A stretch of 50,522 nucleotides of DNA from Phycisphaerales bacterium (lineage in GTDB: Bacteria > Planctomycetota > Phycisphaerae > Tepidisphaerales > Tepidisphaeraceae): the NCBI GenBank assembly GCA_020853095.1, contig JADYZN010000053.1:1-50522 (forward strand), written 5' to 3'. The translations under genes were made by a program, and so were the position numbers. How positions within the stretch are numbered: position 1 is the stretch's first letter; the number at the start of each line of letters is the position of its first letter. The notes under the pieces were generated by a model. It was not told where the DNA came from. It saw only the letters and a list, made by a program, of their open reading frames with translations, and did no database searches. Positions 39,652 to 49,187 of this stretch are shown here, in pieces.

Positions 39652-40548
39652 TTACTTCCGTACGTTTGCGACGAATTCCCGCCGCCCGGCGACATCCAGA
39701 GAAACACGGTATAAAGGCCCACCGACATTGTTGCCGTGCGGGTCATAACCGGCGGGCATGTATCGACTGGGCCACGATTGCCCGGCGCTGGTGACGTAAA
39801 GATCGGTCAGGTCAGACCCGCCAAACGCCACGCTGGAGATCTGGCTGCTTGGAAACCGAATCCGTCGTTCAAGAACCCCATCCGGGTCGTATCGAACCAC
39901 TTCCGATCCATACCAATGGGCATTCCAGACGTAACCGTCGGCATCAACCGTCAATCCATCGGGCAATCCCTCCTCGGGCGGCACTTTGACAAACGGGCGA
40001 CGGTTTGAAAGTGAACCATCCTTCGGATCGACATCAAACGCGTAAATAATCCTTGCGGCGGAGTCTGCGAAATAAAGGGTCCGGTGATCCGGACTGAGTC
40101 CCAGGCCATTGGCCAGCATGATGTCGTCCGCGACAACGCTCATGTGAAGATGTTCGTCGATCAAAAACAGCGCCCCCGGCTCGATCATGTCCTCAGCCCA
40201 GTAATAGCTGCCGACGTAAACACGGCCATGTGGATCAACCAGGAGATCGTTCAGAATCAATTTTTTGCCGTTGAAATTGCGGATGAGTGGCTCAGCGCCG
40301 GCCGCATTCAGTGCATACAAACCATCGCCGCCAGAAATCAGATAGCCACCATCCGAGTTAAGCCCAACCCCGACGACCGGAACGTCTCGACTCAGGATGG
40401 AGATGGATGCCAAGGGCGGTTTCAACGAACGCACTGTGGCATTTTCCACGTCTATCCATACCAGCGACTGCTTACGCCAATCCCACAGCGGACCTTCACC
40501 ACACTTATCCTGTTGGTCACAAACTACTTGTGGCAAAAAATCGACCAT
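39652..40548 (-). CDS. SMP-30/gluconolactonase/LRE family lactonase
   Basis: The 298-residue six-bladed beta-propeller has metal/active residues visible in CGEGPLWD (Glu), LILNDLLVDPHGRVYVGS (Asn), LANGLGLSPD (Asn) and PDGLTVDADG (Asp), the usual SMP-30 tetrad. Such enzymes open sugar 1,4- or 1,5-lactones to aldonic acids. The start is either ATG 40548 (chosen, as homology begins soon after) or ATG 40575; neither has a strong ribosome binding site. It is the first minus-strand gene after a divergent AT-rich promoter region. Confidence 0.88.
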   Translation of the reverse strand: MVDFLPQVVCDQQDKCGEGPLWDWRKQSLVWIDVENATVRSLKPPLASISILSRDVPVVGVGLNSDGGYLISGGDGLYALNAAGAEPLIRNFNGKKLILNDLLVDPHGRVYVGSYYWAEDMIEPGALFLIDEHLHMSVVADDIMLANGLGLSPDHRTLYFADSAARIIYAFDVDPKDGSLSNRRPFVKVPPEEGLPDGLTVDADGYVWNAHWYGSEVVRYDPDGVLERRIRFPSSQISSVAFGGSDLTDLYVTSAGQSWPSRYMPAGYDPHGNNVGGPLYRVSLDVAGRREFVANVRK

Positions 40549-40601
40549 TGCATTTACCCACAGCCTCAAAGACATTGGTTTATAAGCAAATTTACTATTT
40601 A

Positions 40602-40630
40602 CTTTTACATCATTTTTTCGTCGTTGTCAA
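40602..40630 (-). promoter_or_regulatory. promoter of the lactonase-hydrolase-SDR-IclR gene set
   Basis: On the minus strand TTGACA (40625-40630), 17 bases, TAAAAG (40602-40607). It lies about 55 bases before the lactonase-like start in a markedly AT-rich divergent region. Confidence 0.6.
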
Positions 40631-40672
40631 AAGTCTTTTTATGCATCCATCCACCACTCCCATGGAATGAGC

Positions 40673-40700
40673 TTGACAATTCATTTAAAATATTTATACA
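40673..40700 (+). promoter_or_regulatory. promoter of the plus-strand acid-sugar genes
   Basis: TTGACA (40673-40678), 16 bases, TATACA (40695-40700). A perfect 10-bp palindrome ACATATATGT (40698-40707) overlaps the -10 box and could be an operator for the IclR protein, though in AT-rich DNA it may be chance. Confidence 0.65.
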
Positions 40701-40800
40701 TATATGTTATAATCATTAGTAAATAATCCAAACATCGCTGGTTGGTTTCCTATATAAATAGTCAGAGAGATCACCGGTATTGACGGAAGGATCGAACATC

Positions 40801-42192
40801 ATGAGCGGCAGCAGTGCGGGCGGTGCAATTCGTTCGGGTCAATGGGAACAAATGAATGCGCGGACATGGAAGTGGAGCATCGAACTGCCTCTGTCGGCTC
40901 GATTGCATCTGCCGGTGGAGGATGGTCGAATTTTCGATGCCAGCGCGCCGGTTGGTTTTGCGTGGGGCGGTTTCCCGCGTGCCTCGTGTGTGGGCGTTGA
41001 ATGTCCCGAGGAGGTTCGACTGCTGAGCGTTCGGGACAAGCGTAAGGGAAATTTGAACGTCCATGCGGTGCGAGAGGAGCGCAAACTGCGTCTTGACTGG
41101 ACCTGGTCGTTGAAACTGAGTCAAGGTGCAACCTCCGCGGACAACCCTCCGGAGCGACACGACAAATCCTTTAACTCTTTGTCTGATGCGTGGAGTGATC
41201 ATCGTCGATGGATCGATGAAGTTTATCCGGTTAATCGATCCATATTTCCTGACTGGGTGAACGATATCCCGGCCTGTGTGATGATCGAAATGTGGACCGG
41301 AACCCGACGGATTAAACATCGATATGAGGATTTGAAACGACTGATCGCGGATATGCGAACCGCACGAATCCCTCGGCACGCCCTGCTGGTGTTTTGGGGA
41401 TGGCATGCGCCATACGATACGAAATATCCTGATTACTGGCCGGCGGATGAACTGGGGGGAGAATCGGCATTTGCCGAGCTTGCCGATGTCGCCAGGGATG
41501 CCGGTTATCACCTGGTTCCGCACACCAATCACTGGGGTTGCGATGGAACCCTGCCGCTTTACCAGCAATTCAAAGATGATCAGCTACGCGATGAACATGG
41601 CCAACGGATCGGCTGGCGGGTCGAGGGAGAACCGCCCATCGAGTATATCCGTCCAACGAACAGTGCGTGGCGGGACATGCTGACCGAACGGTTGCGTACA
41701 CTGACAGGCAAATACGGAATCGACACCGTCTTCATCGATCAGATCGGATTTTATTATGACGATCCGATGGCCGACGTTGAGGCTGGGGCGCGACAACTGG
41801 CGGACCAATTGCACCAGGCATGCCCCGGAGTGGCCTTCATGGGCGAGATGTTTCATGATCGCAGCAGGTTCCTACCCATTTACCAGACGTGGGGCGTTCC
41901 ATGGTGCGGTCTTCCCGTCCAGGAACAACTGGCTCACTCGGACATGCTTGGCCGGCTTTTTGGCGGATCGGTCGTCATGATCGGCCATGAGGGCATGCCC
42001 GCCGCCGTGCCGGTGCGGGATTGCTGGCCGTCGTATTATGACTACGTTCAACATCACGGAATGGAAGAAGCGGCTAGGAGGGCACATGCTTGGCATCTGG
42101 ACACCGGCGTGGTTCCGACGGCGCGGGTGAACTACAACGAGTACGGTCTGGACGACAAAAGCATCGCGATCCTGCACGGCAGGAGAATTTAG
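40801..42192 (+). CDS. TIM-barrel glycosidase-like protein (DUF6259-like)
   Basis: The 463-residue protein has an N-terminal part of about 140 residues without recognisable motif, then a TIM-barrel with alternating strands such as HALLVFWGWHAPYDTKYPDY, YHLVPHTNHWG, GIDTVFIDQIGFYYDDP and VAFMGEMFHDR, which place acidic residues (Asp in FIDQ, Glu in MGEM) at strand ends as in alpha-galactosidase-like glycosidases. I associate it with DUF6259 from memory, whose members are usually longer, so this may be an N-terminally shortened form. GGAAGGA lies 9 bases before the ATG at 40801. No signal peptide. First gene of the plus-strand set. Confidence 0.55.
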   Translation: MSGSSAGGAIRSGQWEQMNARTWKWSIELPLSARLHLPVEDGRIFDASAPVGFAWGGFPRASCVGVECPEEVRLLSVRDKRKGNLNVHAVREERKLRLDWTWSLKLSQGATSADNPPERHDKSFNSLSDAWSDHRRWIDEVYPVNRSIFPDWVNDIPACVMIEMWTGTRRIKHRYEDLKRLIADMRTARIPRHALLVFWGWHAPYDTKYPDYWPADELGGESAFAELADVARDAGYHLVPHTNHWGCDGTLPLYQQFKDDQLRDEHGQRIGWRVEGEPPIEYIRPTNSAWRDMLTERLRTLTGKYGIDTVFIDQIGFYYDDPMADVEAGARQLADQLHQACPGVAFMGEMFHDRSRFLPIYQTWGVPWCGLPVQEQLAHSDMLGRLFGGSVVMIGHEGMPAAVPVRDCWPSYYDYVQHHGMEEAARRAHAWHLDTGVVPTARVNYNEYGLDDKSIAILHGRRI

Positions 42193-42216
42193 ATACGATT
42201 GCGGCACAAATTCGAC

Positions 42217-44316
42217 ATGAAACAGATTGTCATCGCCATTCCATTCGTCGACGCCGCGCGATTAACCCCGCTCTGGGGGGTGGAAGAAAAATTTATTGAT
42301 TTTGCCCATGAGAACGATCGCGCTGAACGCTGTACGATGGCGTTCGCGGCCATGGAGTTGCAACAATATCTGGTCAGGATGTTTCATGATACCCAAATCC
42401 GATTTGCATGTTCCCTTGATCCAATCGCAGTTGTCGAAGACCACAAGCAAACCGCCGCGATCATCATCGAATTGGTGGTTCGACAAGGGCAGCCGGTGGA
42501 TGGGTTTTCACTGGAACCGATTGCCAGAGGCGTTCGCGTGGTGGGTTTTTCCCGTCGCGGATTGATGTATGGCGCGTATGAACTGCTGCGGATGCAGGGA
42601 TGGCGTTGGTACGCCCCCGGCAGTGCGGGAGAAACACCACCCGCGCCCGCTACGCAACTGGTCCTGCCGCGACAAGTCGTCCACCAGCAACCATCCATGC
42701 CCGTTTTGCGAGGCCTGGAATTTGAATCAGCTTCGGAAGATTCGGTTGATTTTATCCTTTGGATGTCACGTAATCGGCTCGATTGCTGCGGCCATCGGCC
42801 ATTAACCGCCCCACTCGCCAAAAAATTGGGCTTGCTCACCTGTGTGGGTGGGCATCTTTTTGACGAGGTGTTGCGGCCGGATCGACCACTGTCGAGCGGG
42901 CAAACCCTGTGGGAGGCTCATCCCGAATGGTTTGGCCTGCCGCCGGGAGGGGACCGTTCAAAGGAAAAGGCGGTCAAAACCCAGTTTTGCATGGCGCAAC
43001 CGGCTCTGCTGGACTATCTCTGGCAACACCTGCTGGGGAGGCTTCAAACCGATTGGAAGGGAACGGACCTGATCGCGATATCCGGCTTTGACACGTGGGG
43101 AACAGCGTGTCATTGCAGCCAGTGTCGATCGGCAGGCAATGGAAGCGATCAACTTCTGTCATTCGCCGCCGCCATTCAACGAAGAATGGAAGAAAGTCGT
43201 GCTTCAGGAGAGCTTGCCGCCGCAAGTCGATTGTTGATCTGGTGTTACGAAGGTACCGACACATTGCAACCGCCCGACCGGCCTGTGCCGCGAGAATTGG
43301 TGGCGGGAGGCGCGGCCTGTGTCTTCTGGCCGATTAATCGTTGCTATGCCCACAATTGGAAGGATCCAGGTTGCCCAGAGAACACCCATTACCGGCAGGC
43401 GCTGGATGGATGGGTTGAGCGGGGGCAGCTACCGATGATCGTGGGCGAATATTACAATGTATCAAAATACGAAGATTTGCCGTTGCCATTTCTCCGCCGC
43501 GTTTGTGCGGATCTGCCTGCTTTTCATCGCCGTGGCGTTCGAGGAATGACGTACATGCACGTCCCGTTTGTCAACTGGGGGCAGCGGACGCTTCTTCAAA
43601 ACCTTTACGCGCAGCTCTCATGGGATGTCGACACGGATATTGAGGCTTATTGTGAGGAGTATTTCCGCCGTTGGTACGAATCCGACGATGGACGTTTGCC
43701 ACGGGCCTACGAATTGATCGACCAGGCATGGCAATTGATCAGCCAATGGCGCGCATGGTCGGAGAAGAGCATCCTTTCGCGGCTGATCAAATGGGATGGT
43801 GCTCGACCGCAAAAGACGATGCCGGTCGATTCGCATTTCAAAAGTGCGGCGGAAGCGATTCTTGCCGGCCGTGAAGCGGTGGTAAACATGCGCGAGGCGA
43901 TGAAACTCATGGAACACTTTCGCCGCAAATCACGGCTTCGAATGAATAACACCGCCGGCACATCCGCCGTCAACCCCCGGCAACAGGCGGAATTGGAGTC
44001 ACGCCGCCGAATCGTTGACCGTCGTCTTGGGGATGATCGGCGTCTTCTACGGTACGGCATCGACGTCATGACCGTCATGACCGAGTTGCTGGCGTATCAC
44101 GAGGCACTTGCCAAAGATGATTCGGACGAAGCCGAAGCCAGTTGGAAAGTAGTGGAACAGGCGGCCGATGCATTGGATTCCTATTTTTTACCCATTGGAT
44201 ACGAATGGCCTGGGCCAGGGCTGGTCAGCAAGGATGCGTTGACGCGTTCTCAACTGGATCACACCATCGACCGCTGCCGTCTTTCCCGGCCCAAACTGGC
44301 GTCTTTGGACACTTAA
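42217..44316 (+). CDS. DUF4838 protein with alpha-glucuronidase-like N-terminal domain (first copy)
   Basis: The 699-residue protein has an N-terminal segment (about 1-140) like the GH67/GH20-type domain 2: FAAMELQQYLVRMF, then GVRVVGFSRRGLMYGAYELLRMQGWRWYAPG. The DUF4838 TIM-barrel-like domain (about 190-470) has SQFCM-like TQFCMAQPALLDYLW, AISGFDTWGTACHCSQC with its Cys-x-Cys-x2-Cys cluster, and GEYYNVSKYE. The C-terminal part is helical and charged. There is no signal peptide, unlike the second copy at 45938. The start ATG 42217 has no ribosome binding site and lies 24 bases after the upstream stop. The family is found in polysaccharide loci; substrate unknown. Confidence 0.75.
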   Translation: MKQIVIAIPFVDAARLTPLWGVEEKFIDFAHENDRAERCTMAFAAMELQQYLVRMFHDTQIRFACSLDPIAVVEDHKQTAAIIIELVVRQGQPVDGFSLEPIARGVRVVGFSRRGLMYGAYELLRMQGWRWYAPGSAGETPPAPATQLVLPRQVVHQQPSMPVLRGLEFESASEDSVDFILWMSRNRLDCCGHRPLTAPLAKKLGLLTCVGGHLFDEVLRPDRPLSSGQTLWEAHPEWFGLPPGGDRSKEKAVKTQFCMAQPALLDYLWQHLLGRLQTDWKGTDLIAISGFDTWGTACHCSQCRSAGNGSDQLLSFAAAIQRRMEESRASGELAAASRLLIWCYEGTDTLQPPDRPVPRELVAGGAACVFWPINRCYAHNWKDPGCPENTHYRQALDGWVERGQLPMIVGEYYNVSKYEDLPLPFLRRVCADLPAFHRRGVRGMTYMHVPFVNWGQRTLLQNLYAQLSWDVDTDIEAYCEEYFRRWYESDDGRLPRAYELIDQAWQLISQWRAWSEKSILSRLIKWDGARPQKTMPVDSHFKSAAEAILAGREAVVNMREAMKLMEHFRRKSRLRMNNTAGTSAVNPRQQAELESRRRIVDRRLGDDRRLLRYGIDVMTVMTELLAYHEALAKDDSDEAEASWKVVEQAADALDSYFLPIGYEWPGPGLVSKDALTRSQLDHTIDRCRLSRPKLASLDT

Positions 44317-44393
44317 CAGATACGGGTTAAAGGCCCTCGTAACCTCGAAGAATCGACCGCTCAGGGAGAAGATGAAAAATCCAAAGTTAATTC

Positions 44394-44421
44394 TTGACAA
44401 TCGCAAACATTGGTGTATATA
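44394..44421 (+). promoter_or_regulatory. promoter of the prepilin-like gene
   Basis: TTGACA (44394-44399), 16 bases, TATATA (44416-44421), giving a start near 44428 and a leader of about 73 bases. In the leader ATTGAAC (44480-44486) pairs with GTTCAAT (44493-44499), leaving the GGAGG ribosome binding site in and beside the loop. Confidence 0.7.
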
Positions 44422-44500
44422 TAAAAACAATGTGTACTGGTAGACGGATGTGCCCGTCTCAACTACAACCTGGTGGTACATTGAACTTGGAGGTTCAATC

Positions 44501-45271
44501 ATGTCTCGTCGAATCCGTGCATTTACGTTGGTGGAATTACTGGTTGTCATAGGCATTATCGCGCTTTTGATCTCGATCCTGCTGCCTTCTTTGACACAGG
44601 CCCGTGAGCAGGCAAAGAGCGTTCAGTGCCTGAGCAACCTGCGACAGGTCAGTCTGGCCCTTCAGATGTACGTCAACGACAACTCCGGTTGGTTTCCGTG
44701 TTACACCTTTGAATTTCAAGGCGTTCCCAAGCCGGCGGCCGGAGGGCAATTCGGTTGGAACGATACGCTGGTTAGAAAAGGATATCTTCCCACGCCCAAA
44801 GTCTTCGATTGCCCCTCATTTGAGGCGGAAACTCCGGATTGGAACAACCTGCCGCAGAATCATCTGGATTCCGAATGGACCTGGGCGGTATGGACCGAGT
44901 ATGGATATAGCATGGGGATGATCGGGGCGACATGGACCGGGACCACGTTAAAGCAACTGACGACTCCTGCGAAACAATCTCAGGTGAAAAACCCCGCCGA
45001 GACCATCGTGCTGACCGACACCCGTTATTACGCCGACGGCATATGGCAGGGTATGCGCGGTTATTTCGTGACCTGGACGGATTACGATCCAGCGCCGGGC
45101 GACCGCGTGGGGATGGGCATTCCCGATGCACGTCACGGCCGCAAGACCACGGTCAACGTTGCCTGGGTCGACGGCCATTGCTCCGCGGTCACAGTCAAGG
45201 ATTACGAACGGCCGCTCGGCAGCGGTTTAACCAATCTGCTGGATGAGTCGAATTTCTGGGATTTAAAGTAA
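44501..45271 (+). CDS. prepilin-like protein with N-terminal methylation motif and H-X9-DG end
   Basis: The 256-residue protein begins [20 protein letters not shown], a type IV/II prepilin signal with cleavage before F8 (here Ala-Phe) and Glu5 of the mature chain. The helix is followed by [16 protein letters not shown], typical of planctomycetal pseudopilins, and by [16 protein letters not shown], the H-x9-DG motif. GGAGG 7 bases before the ATG at 44501 decides the start. Genomes of this phylum carry many such proteins, often beside carbohydrate genes; a role in surface binding of the glycan or in secretion is inferred. It has its own promoter. Confidence 0.92.
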   Translation: MSRRIRAFTLVELLVVIGIIALLISILLPSLTQAREQAKSVQCLSNLRQVSLALQMYVNDNSGWFPCYTFEFQGVPKPAAGGQFGWNDTLVRKGYLPTPKVFDCPSFEAETPDWNNLPQNHLDSEWTWAVWTEYGYSMGMIGATWTGTTLKQLTTPAKQSQVKNPAETIVLTDTRYYADGIWQGMRGYFVTWTDYDPAPGDRVGMGIPDARHGRKTTVNVAWVDGHCSAVTVKDYERPLGSGLTNLLDESNFWDLK

Positions 45272-45365
45272 TGGAGCCGGCTGGGAGATGGCGCGACGGC
45301 GACTCGGCCGCCGCGACGTGATCGCGAACGTTCGCATTGGATGACACCGACCAAAGGTTGTTTGA

Positions 45366-45878
45366 ATGTCAGTACGTCAGACTCTACGTGAAAAGCCGGC
45401 CGTCGGAGTCGCTGTTGCCATCGCCTTTGTGGCCATCGCGGTTGGATTCACGGTCTATCAGTGGACGAACCAGCACGAGGATTGGACGCCGCCGCAAAAA
45501 GTTTTCTTCTCGGTGGATGATGGCAAGACTTGGTTCGTCGACGATTACAATAAAGTTCCCCCGATCGAGCACGATGGCAAGCAGGCGTATCGAGCGTATG
45601 TTTTCCGATGTCACGACAAGGAATTCGTAGGTTATCTCGAACGATACACTCCCGACGCACAGAAAGTGATCCAGGAAATCCGAAGCAAGCCGCTGAGTAC
45701 AACCGGCGCGCCCGATTCCGCCGCCATGGATGCCGCGACGCGCGGTCGCGAGGTGAAGCGACCGGGAGATCAGAAATGGATGTCCTGCGCCAATCCTCGT
45801 GAAGTGATTCCGATCACCAGCCCCAAGTGCCCGCATGGCGGCGACAATACGGCCAAGCCCGAGCCGGTGGAGCCGTAA
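45366..45878 (+). CDS. small membrane-anchored protein of unknown function, paired with the prepilin-like gene
   Basis: The 170-residue protein has one N-terminal transmembrane helix (about 12-33, VGVAVAIAFVAIAVGFTVYQW) and an outer domain with KVFFSVDDGKTWFVDD, YRAYVFRCHDKEFVGYLERY and a C-terminal segment with two cysteines (MSCANPREVIP, SPKCPHGG). The pattern of a short membrane stub followed by a DDGKTWF block recurs beside H-X9-DG prepilin genes in planctomycetes by my recollection. AAAGG lies about 9 bases before the ATG. Function unknown. Confidence 0.65.
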   Translation: MSVRQTLREKPAVGVAVAIAFVAIAVGFTVYQWTNQHEDWTPPQKVFFSVDDGKTWFVDDYNKVPPIEHDGKQAYRAYVFRCHDKEFVGYLERYTPDAQKVIQEIRSKPLSTTGAPDSAAMDAATRGREVKRPGDQKWMSCANPREVIPITSPKCPHGGDNTAKPEPVEP

Positions 45879-45937
45879 TTCCATGATCAGGGGCAGGCGA
45901 TTCCGTCAACATGATCCAAGTGAAAGGATGCGTGGAG

Positions 45938-47845
45938 ATGAAACTTAAGCCGGTTGTCTTCCATTGCATGGTCACCCTGTTCGTTGTGGGCGCAGGCATC
46001 GCAAGAGCAAGCGAGCCGCTGGAACTGACGCGCGATGGCGCCAGTGCGTATGCAATCGTTCTGTCTGGCGATGCCTCACCATCAGAACGACATGCGGCCA
46101 CGGAGCTTCGCCAATTCATTAAACAGATCAGCGGCGCCGATCTTTCGATTGTGACCGAACCTCCGGCGTTTCCGGAAAAAATGATCATGCTCGGCGCCGG
46201 GCCGGCATTGGATTCGACCGGGGCCACGATCGATCTGAACGCGCTGGGAGAAGAAGGGTTTGTAATCAAGACCATCGGTCCACACCTGGTCATCGCGGGC
46301 GGCCGTCAACGCGGGACGATGTACGGAGTTTACGCCTTCCTGGAAGATGTCCTGGGATGTCGATGGTATACCCCACAGGTCAGTCGCATTCCCCGTCAGC
46401 CAACCATTGTGGTTGAATCGCTGGACATTCAAAACAGGCCGGCGTTCGAATACCGCGACGTCTATTTCAAGTCGGATGGTGCGGATGCCCGTGATCCGGA
46501 CTGGGCAGCGCGCAATCGATGCAACGGCGTAACCCCGGAGCTGGATGAAGCACATGGTGGACACATCACCTATGGCCAGTTCGTGCATACCTTTGATCTG
46601 CTGATTCCACCCGAACAATATGCATCATCCCACCCGGAATACTACGCATTGTGGGATGGTCAGCGCATCGGCGGCAAGCGGGGCGCGCAATTGTGCCTGA
46701 CAAATCCTGACGTGCTGCGCATCGCGACACGGGAGGTATTGCGATGGATTGAGGAAAACCCCCAAGCCAGGATCTTTTCGGTTTCCCAGAACGACCAGGG
46801 ACCTGGCGGGGATGGATATTGCCAATGTGAGGCATGTTCCGCCATTGCCGAACACGAGGGCAGCCAGGCCGGCCCGATTCTGCATTTCGTGAATGCGATC
46901 GCCGACGAGGTGGCGAAAAAACATCCCGGGGTATTGATCGATACTCTGGCGTACAACTATTCACAAACGCCGCCCAAACACGTGCGGCCGCGCCCGAACG
47001 TTCGCGTGCGGCTCTGCCCATCGCCCTGTCAGTATCATGCTTATGACCAATGCACCATGGCGGAGACGCAAAAAGTCATGGGCGACCTGCGCGGATGGGC
47101 CAAAATCACAAACAACCTCTACATCTGGCATTACACCGGTGCCTATTCGCACCTGCCGATGCCCTTTCCCGACATCGCGCAACTGGCAACGAGCCTGGCC
47201 TTGTACCAAACTCATGGCGTGGTCGGCGTCTTTGTCGAAGGCAACGACTGGCCGGGCAACGGTGGGTTCATGGATGAATTGAAGATTTACATGCTCGCCA
47301 AGCTGCTGTGGGATCCGACACGAAACGCCGATTTGATCGTCAACGATTTTCTCGAAGGATACTTCGGCCCTTCGGGTCAGGCCATCCGGCAATGGATCGA
47401 CCTGATGCACGCGGAAATCGCAAAACAGCCGAACGTTCATGGCACCTGCTGGTCGGAGTTGGATTACGTTCGTGACACCGGAAAACAACCGGGTGGTCCG
47501 CTGGCCTATATGCCGCTGCTTACCCCGGAGCTGGTATTGCAAAGCGAACGCCTCCTTGACGAAGCGGCCCGTCTGGCCGACACGGATGCTTATCGAAGCC
47601 GGGTTGCGCATGTGCGCATGTCGCTGGATTACCTGACGATGATGAGGAAAGTTCAGTCCGCGTACAAATCGGATTCAAAGCAAATCCGCATACAGGCAAT
47701 GAAAGTTTGGGAACAACTGTGTGGCCGCCTTGCGGCCGATGGCATTACGTACCTTGGGTTGGACGTGAGTGTGGCCGCTCGTGATCAGGCGGTGAGAGGC
47801 GCGTTGGGATGGCAGTCGCCTGCATCGGTGAGCGATAATCCGTGA
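45938..47845 (+). CDS. secreted DUF4838 protein with alpha-glucuronidase-like N-terminal domain (second copy)
   Basis: The 635-residue protein has a signal peptide (about 1-25, VVFHCMVTLFVVGAGIARAS), then the GH67-type N-terminal domain (about 30-155: SERHAATELRQFIKQISGAD, FVIKTIGPHLVIAGGRQRGT, MYGVYAFLEDVLGCRWYTP), then DUF4838 (about 190-470) with IFSVSQNDQGPGGDGYCQCE (Cys pair) and GVVGVFVEGNDWPGNGGF. The start ATG 45938 has AAAGGA 9 bases upstream; ATG 45911 is weaker. It is a distant paralogue of the first copy, but exported, so an outer-surface or periplasmic glycan-degrading role is inferred. No activity can be stated. Confidence 0.8.
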   Translation: MKLKPVVFHCMVTLFVVGAGIARASEPLELTRDGASAYAIVLSGDASPSERHAATELRQFIKQISGADLSIVTEPPAFPEKMIMLGAGPALDSTGATIDLNALGEEGFVIKTIGPHLVIAGGRQRGTMYGVYAFLEDVLGCRWYTPQVSRIPRQPTIVVESLDIQNRPAFEYRDVYFKSDGADARDPDWAARNRCNGVTPELDEAHGGHITYGQFVHTFDLLIPPEQYASSHPEYYALWDGQRIGGKRGAQLCLTNPDVLRIATREVLRWIEENPQARIFSVSQNDQGPGGDGYCQCEACSAIAEHEGSQAGPILHFVNAIADEVAKKHPGVLIDTLAYNYSQTPPKHVRPRPNVRVRLCPSPCQYHAYDQCTMAETQKVMGDLRGWAKITNNLYIWHYTGAYSHLPMPFPDIAQLATSLALYQTHGVVGVFVEGNDWPGNGGFMDELKIYMLAKLLWDPTRNADLIVNDFLEGYFGPSGQAIRQWIDLMHAEIAKQPNVHGTCWSELDYVRDTGKQPGGPLAYMPLLTPELVLQSERLLDEAARLADTDAYRSRVAHVRMSLDYLTMMRKVQSAYKSDSKQIRIQAMKVWEQLCGRLAADGITYLGLDVSVAARDQAVRGALGWQSPASVSDNP

Positions 47846-47958
47846 ACGGCGAGGTTTGATTCTTGTGAGCATATCGCAGGGTGTGCGGTCAGACTGTGGC
47901 ATCGAAAAGTCCGATTCATCGGTACAATGCCGGACAATTACCCGCACAGGCAGGTGTT

Positions 47959-49098
47959 ATGAAGATCACGGACATACAGGCCCTTCATCTGCGCATCGAA
48001 GATCCGGCCATCGGATTGTTCGACGGCTCTTATGACGACTGTCTCATCGTCGTTCGCACGGATGAGGGGTTGACCGGCATCGGCGAGGTCGAATCTCTTC
48101 CCGCTGCGATCCAGGCACTGGTATATTCACCGCCGGCGCACAACCATGCACGCGGCCTTCGTGAATTGTTGATGGGGGAGAATCCCACCGATCCGGTTCG
48201 CCTGTGGCATAAAATGTACGAGGCCACCGATTACATCGGCCGCCGCGGCCTCGCCATGCACGCGATCGGCGGGATCGACATCGCCCTGTGGGACATCGCC
48301 GCCCAGTCGGCGGGCAAACCGATTCACCAGATGTTCCCCGGTGGCATGCGCCGGGATCGCATTGCGGCCTATGGAACGATTTACCCTCTTGAACGAACTC
48401 CCGATGGCGTCGCCAGGCAGGTTTCGCGGGCCATGGCGATGAATCTCCGCAACATCAAGTTCGCGGCCGATCCATGGTGGCTGGACGACCTGGACCTGAT
48501 GGGACGTCTTTTTCAATCCGCCAGAAGAACGTTGGGGGATGCCGGCAAGATCATCGTTGATGCCGCCCTGTCCTACAAAACAGTCGAGGAGGGACTTCGG
48601 CTTTTTCCCATCTACAAGGAAACGCGGATCGATTTCCTGGAAGCGCCGTTGCCACTGGACGACGTTGACGGGCACGCTCAAATGGCCCGCCATGGAATCC
48701 CGCTGGGCGTCGGCGACCTCGGCCTGACCCACGTGAGCGAATTCATCGAGGCGATGGACCGCGGAGGGGCCGCGATCTGTCAACCGGACATCACGATGGT
48801 CGGTGGGTTCACCGGCCTCAGGAGCATCGCCGCCGCGGCCGGACAAAGAGGCAAGCGCATCATCACCCACGGATATAAAACCAACATCGAGATCGCCGCA
48901 AACCTGCATTTCCTGGCCAACCACGAACAGGAGGAAATGCTCGAATATTCCACCAGCCATTCCCCGCTGCGATGGAAAACGACGATTCAGATGCTACCGG
49001 TTGAGGCCGACGGCACCGTACTCGTTCCCCGTTCCCCGGGTTTAGGTGTCACACCCGACTGGGAATTCGTGATGGCCCATCTACGCCACACAAGTTGA
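47959..49098 (+). CDS. mandelate racemase/muconate lactonizing enzyme family protein (first copy)
   Basis: The 379-residue enolase-superfamily protein has an N-terminal capping domain (about 1-115) and a barrel with metal ligands Asp in IIVDAALSY and Glu in IDFLEAPLP; at the third ligand position it has Asp (GVGDLGL) instead of the common Glu. The base position after strand 2 has NIKFA rather than K-x-K, and His in ITHGYK can serve as the opposite base. Such proteins dehydrate aldonic or uronic acids or racemise hydroxyacids. Start at 47959 has CAGG nearby. The next gene is of the same superfamily. Confidence 0.87.
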   Translation: MKITDIQALHLRIEDPAIGLFDGSYDDCLIVVRTDEGLTGIGEVESLPAAIQALVYSPPAHNHARGLRELLMGENPTDPVRLWHKMYEATDYIGRRGLAMHAIGGIDIALWDIAAQSAGKPIHQMFPGGMRRDRIAAYGTIYPLERTPDGVARQVSRAMAMNLRNIKFAADPWWLDDLDLMGRLFQSARRTLGDAGKIIVDAALSYKTVEEGLRLFPIYKETRIDFLEAPLPLDDVDGHAQMARHGIPLGVGDLGLTHVSEFIEAMDRGGAAICQPDITMVGGFTGLRSIAAAAGQRGKRIITHGYKTNIEIAANLHFLANHEQEEMLEYSTSHSPLRWKTTIQMLPVEADGTVLVPRSPGLGVTPDWEFVMAHLRHTS

Positions 49099-49187
49099 CA
49101 CCGATCCTGAACGATGCCCGGAACATCTCAACTTGTCTCATGCGTCCAAAGATTGATGATGCGTGCCGGCATTCTTGGAGAATACCC

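Noticed and set aside
40698-40707. ACATATATGT as a definite IclR operator
   Set aside because: It is a perfect but short palindrome in AT-rich DNA and overlaps the -10 box; kept only as a remark in the promoter entry.
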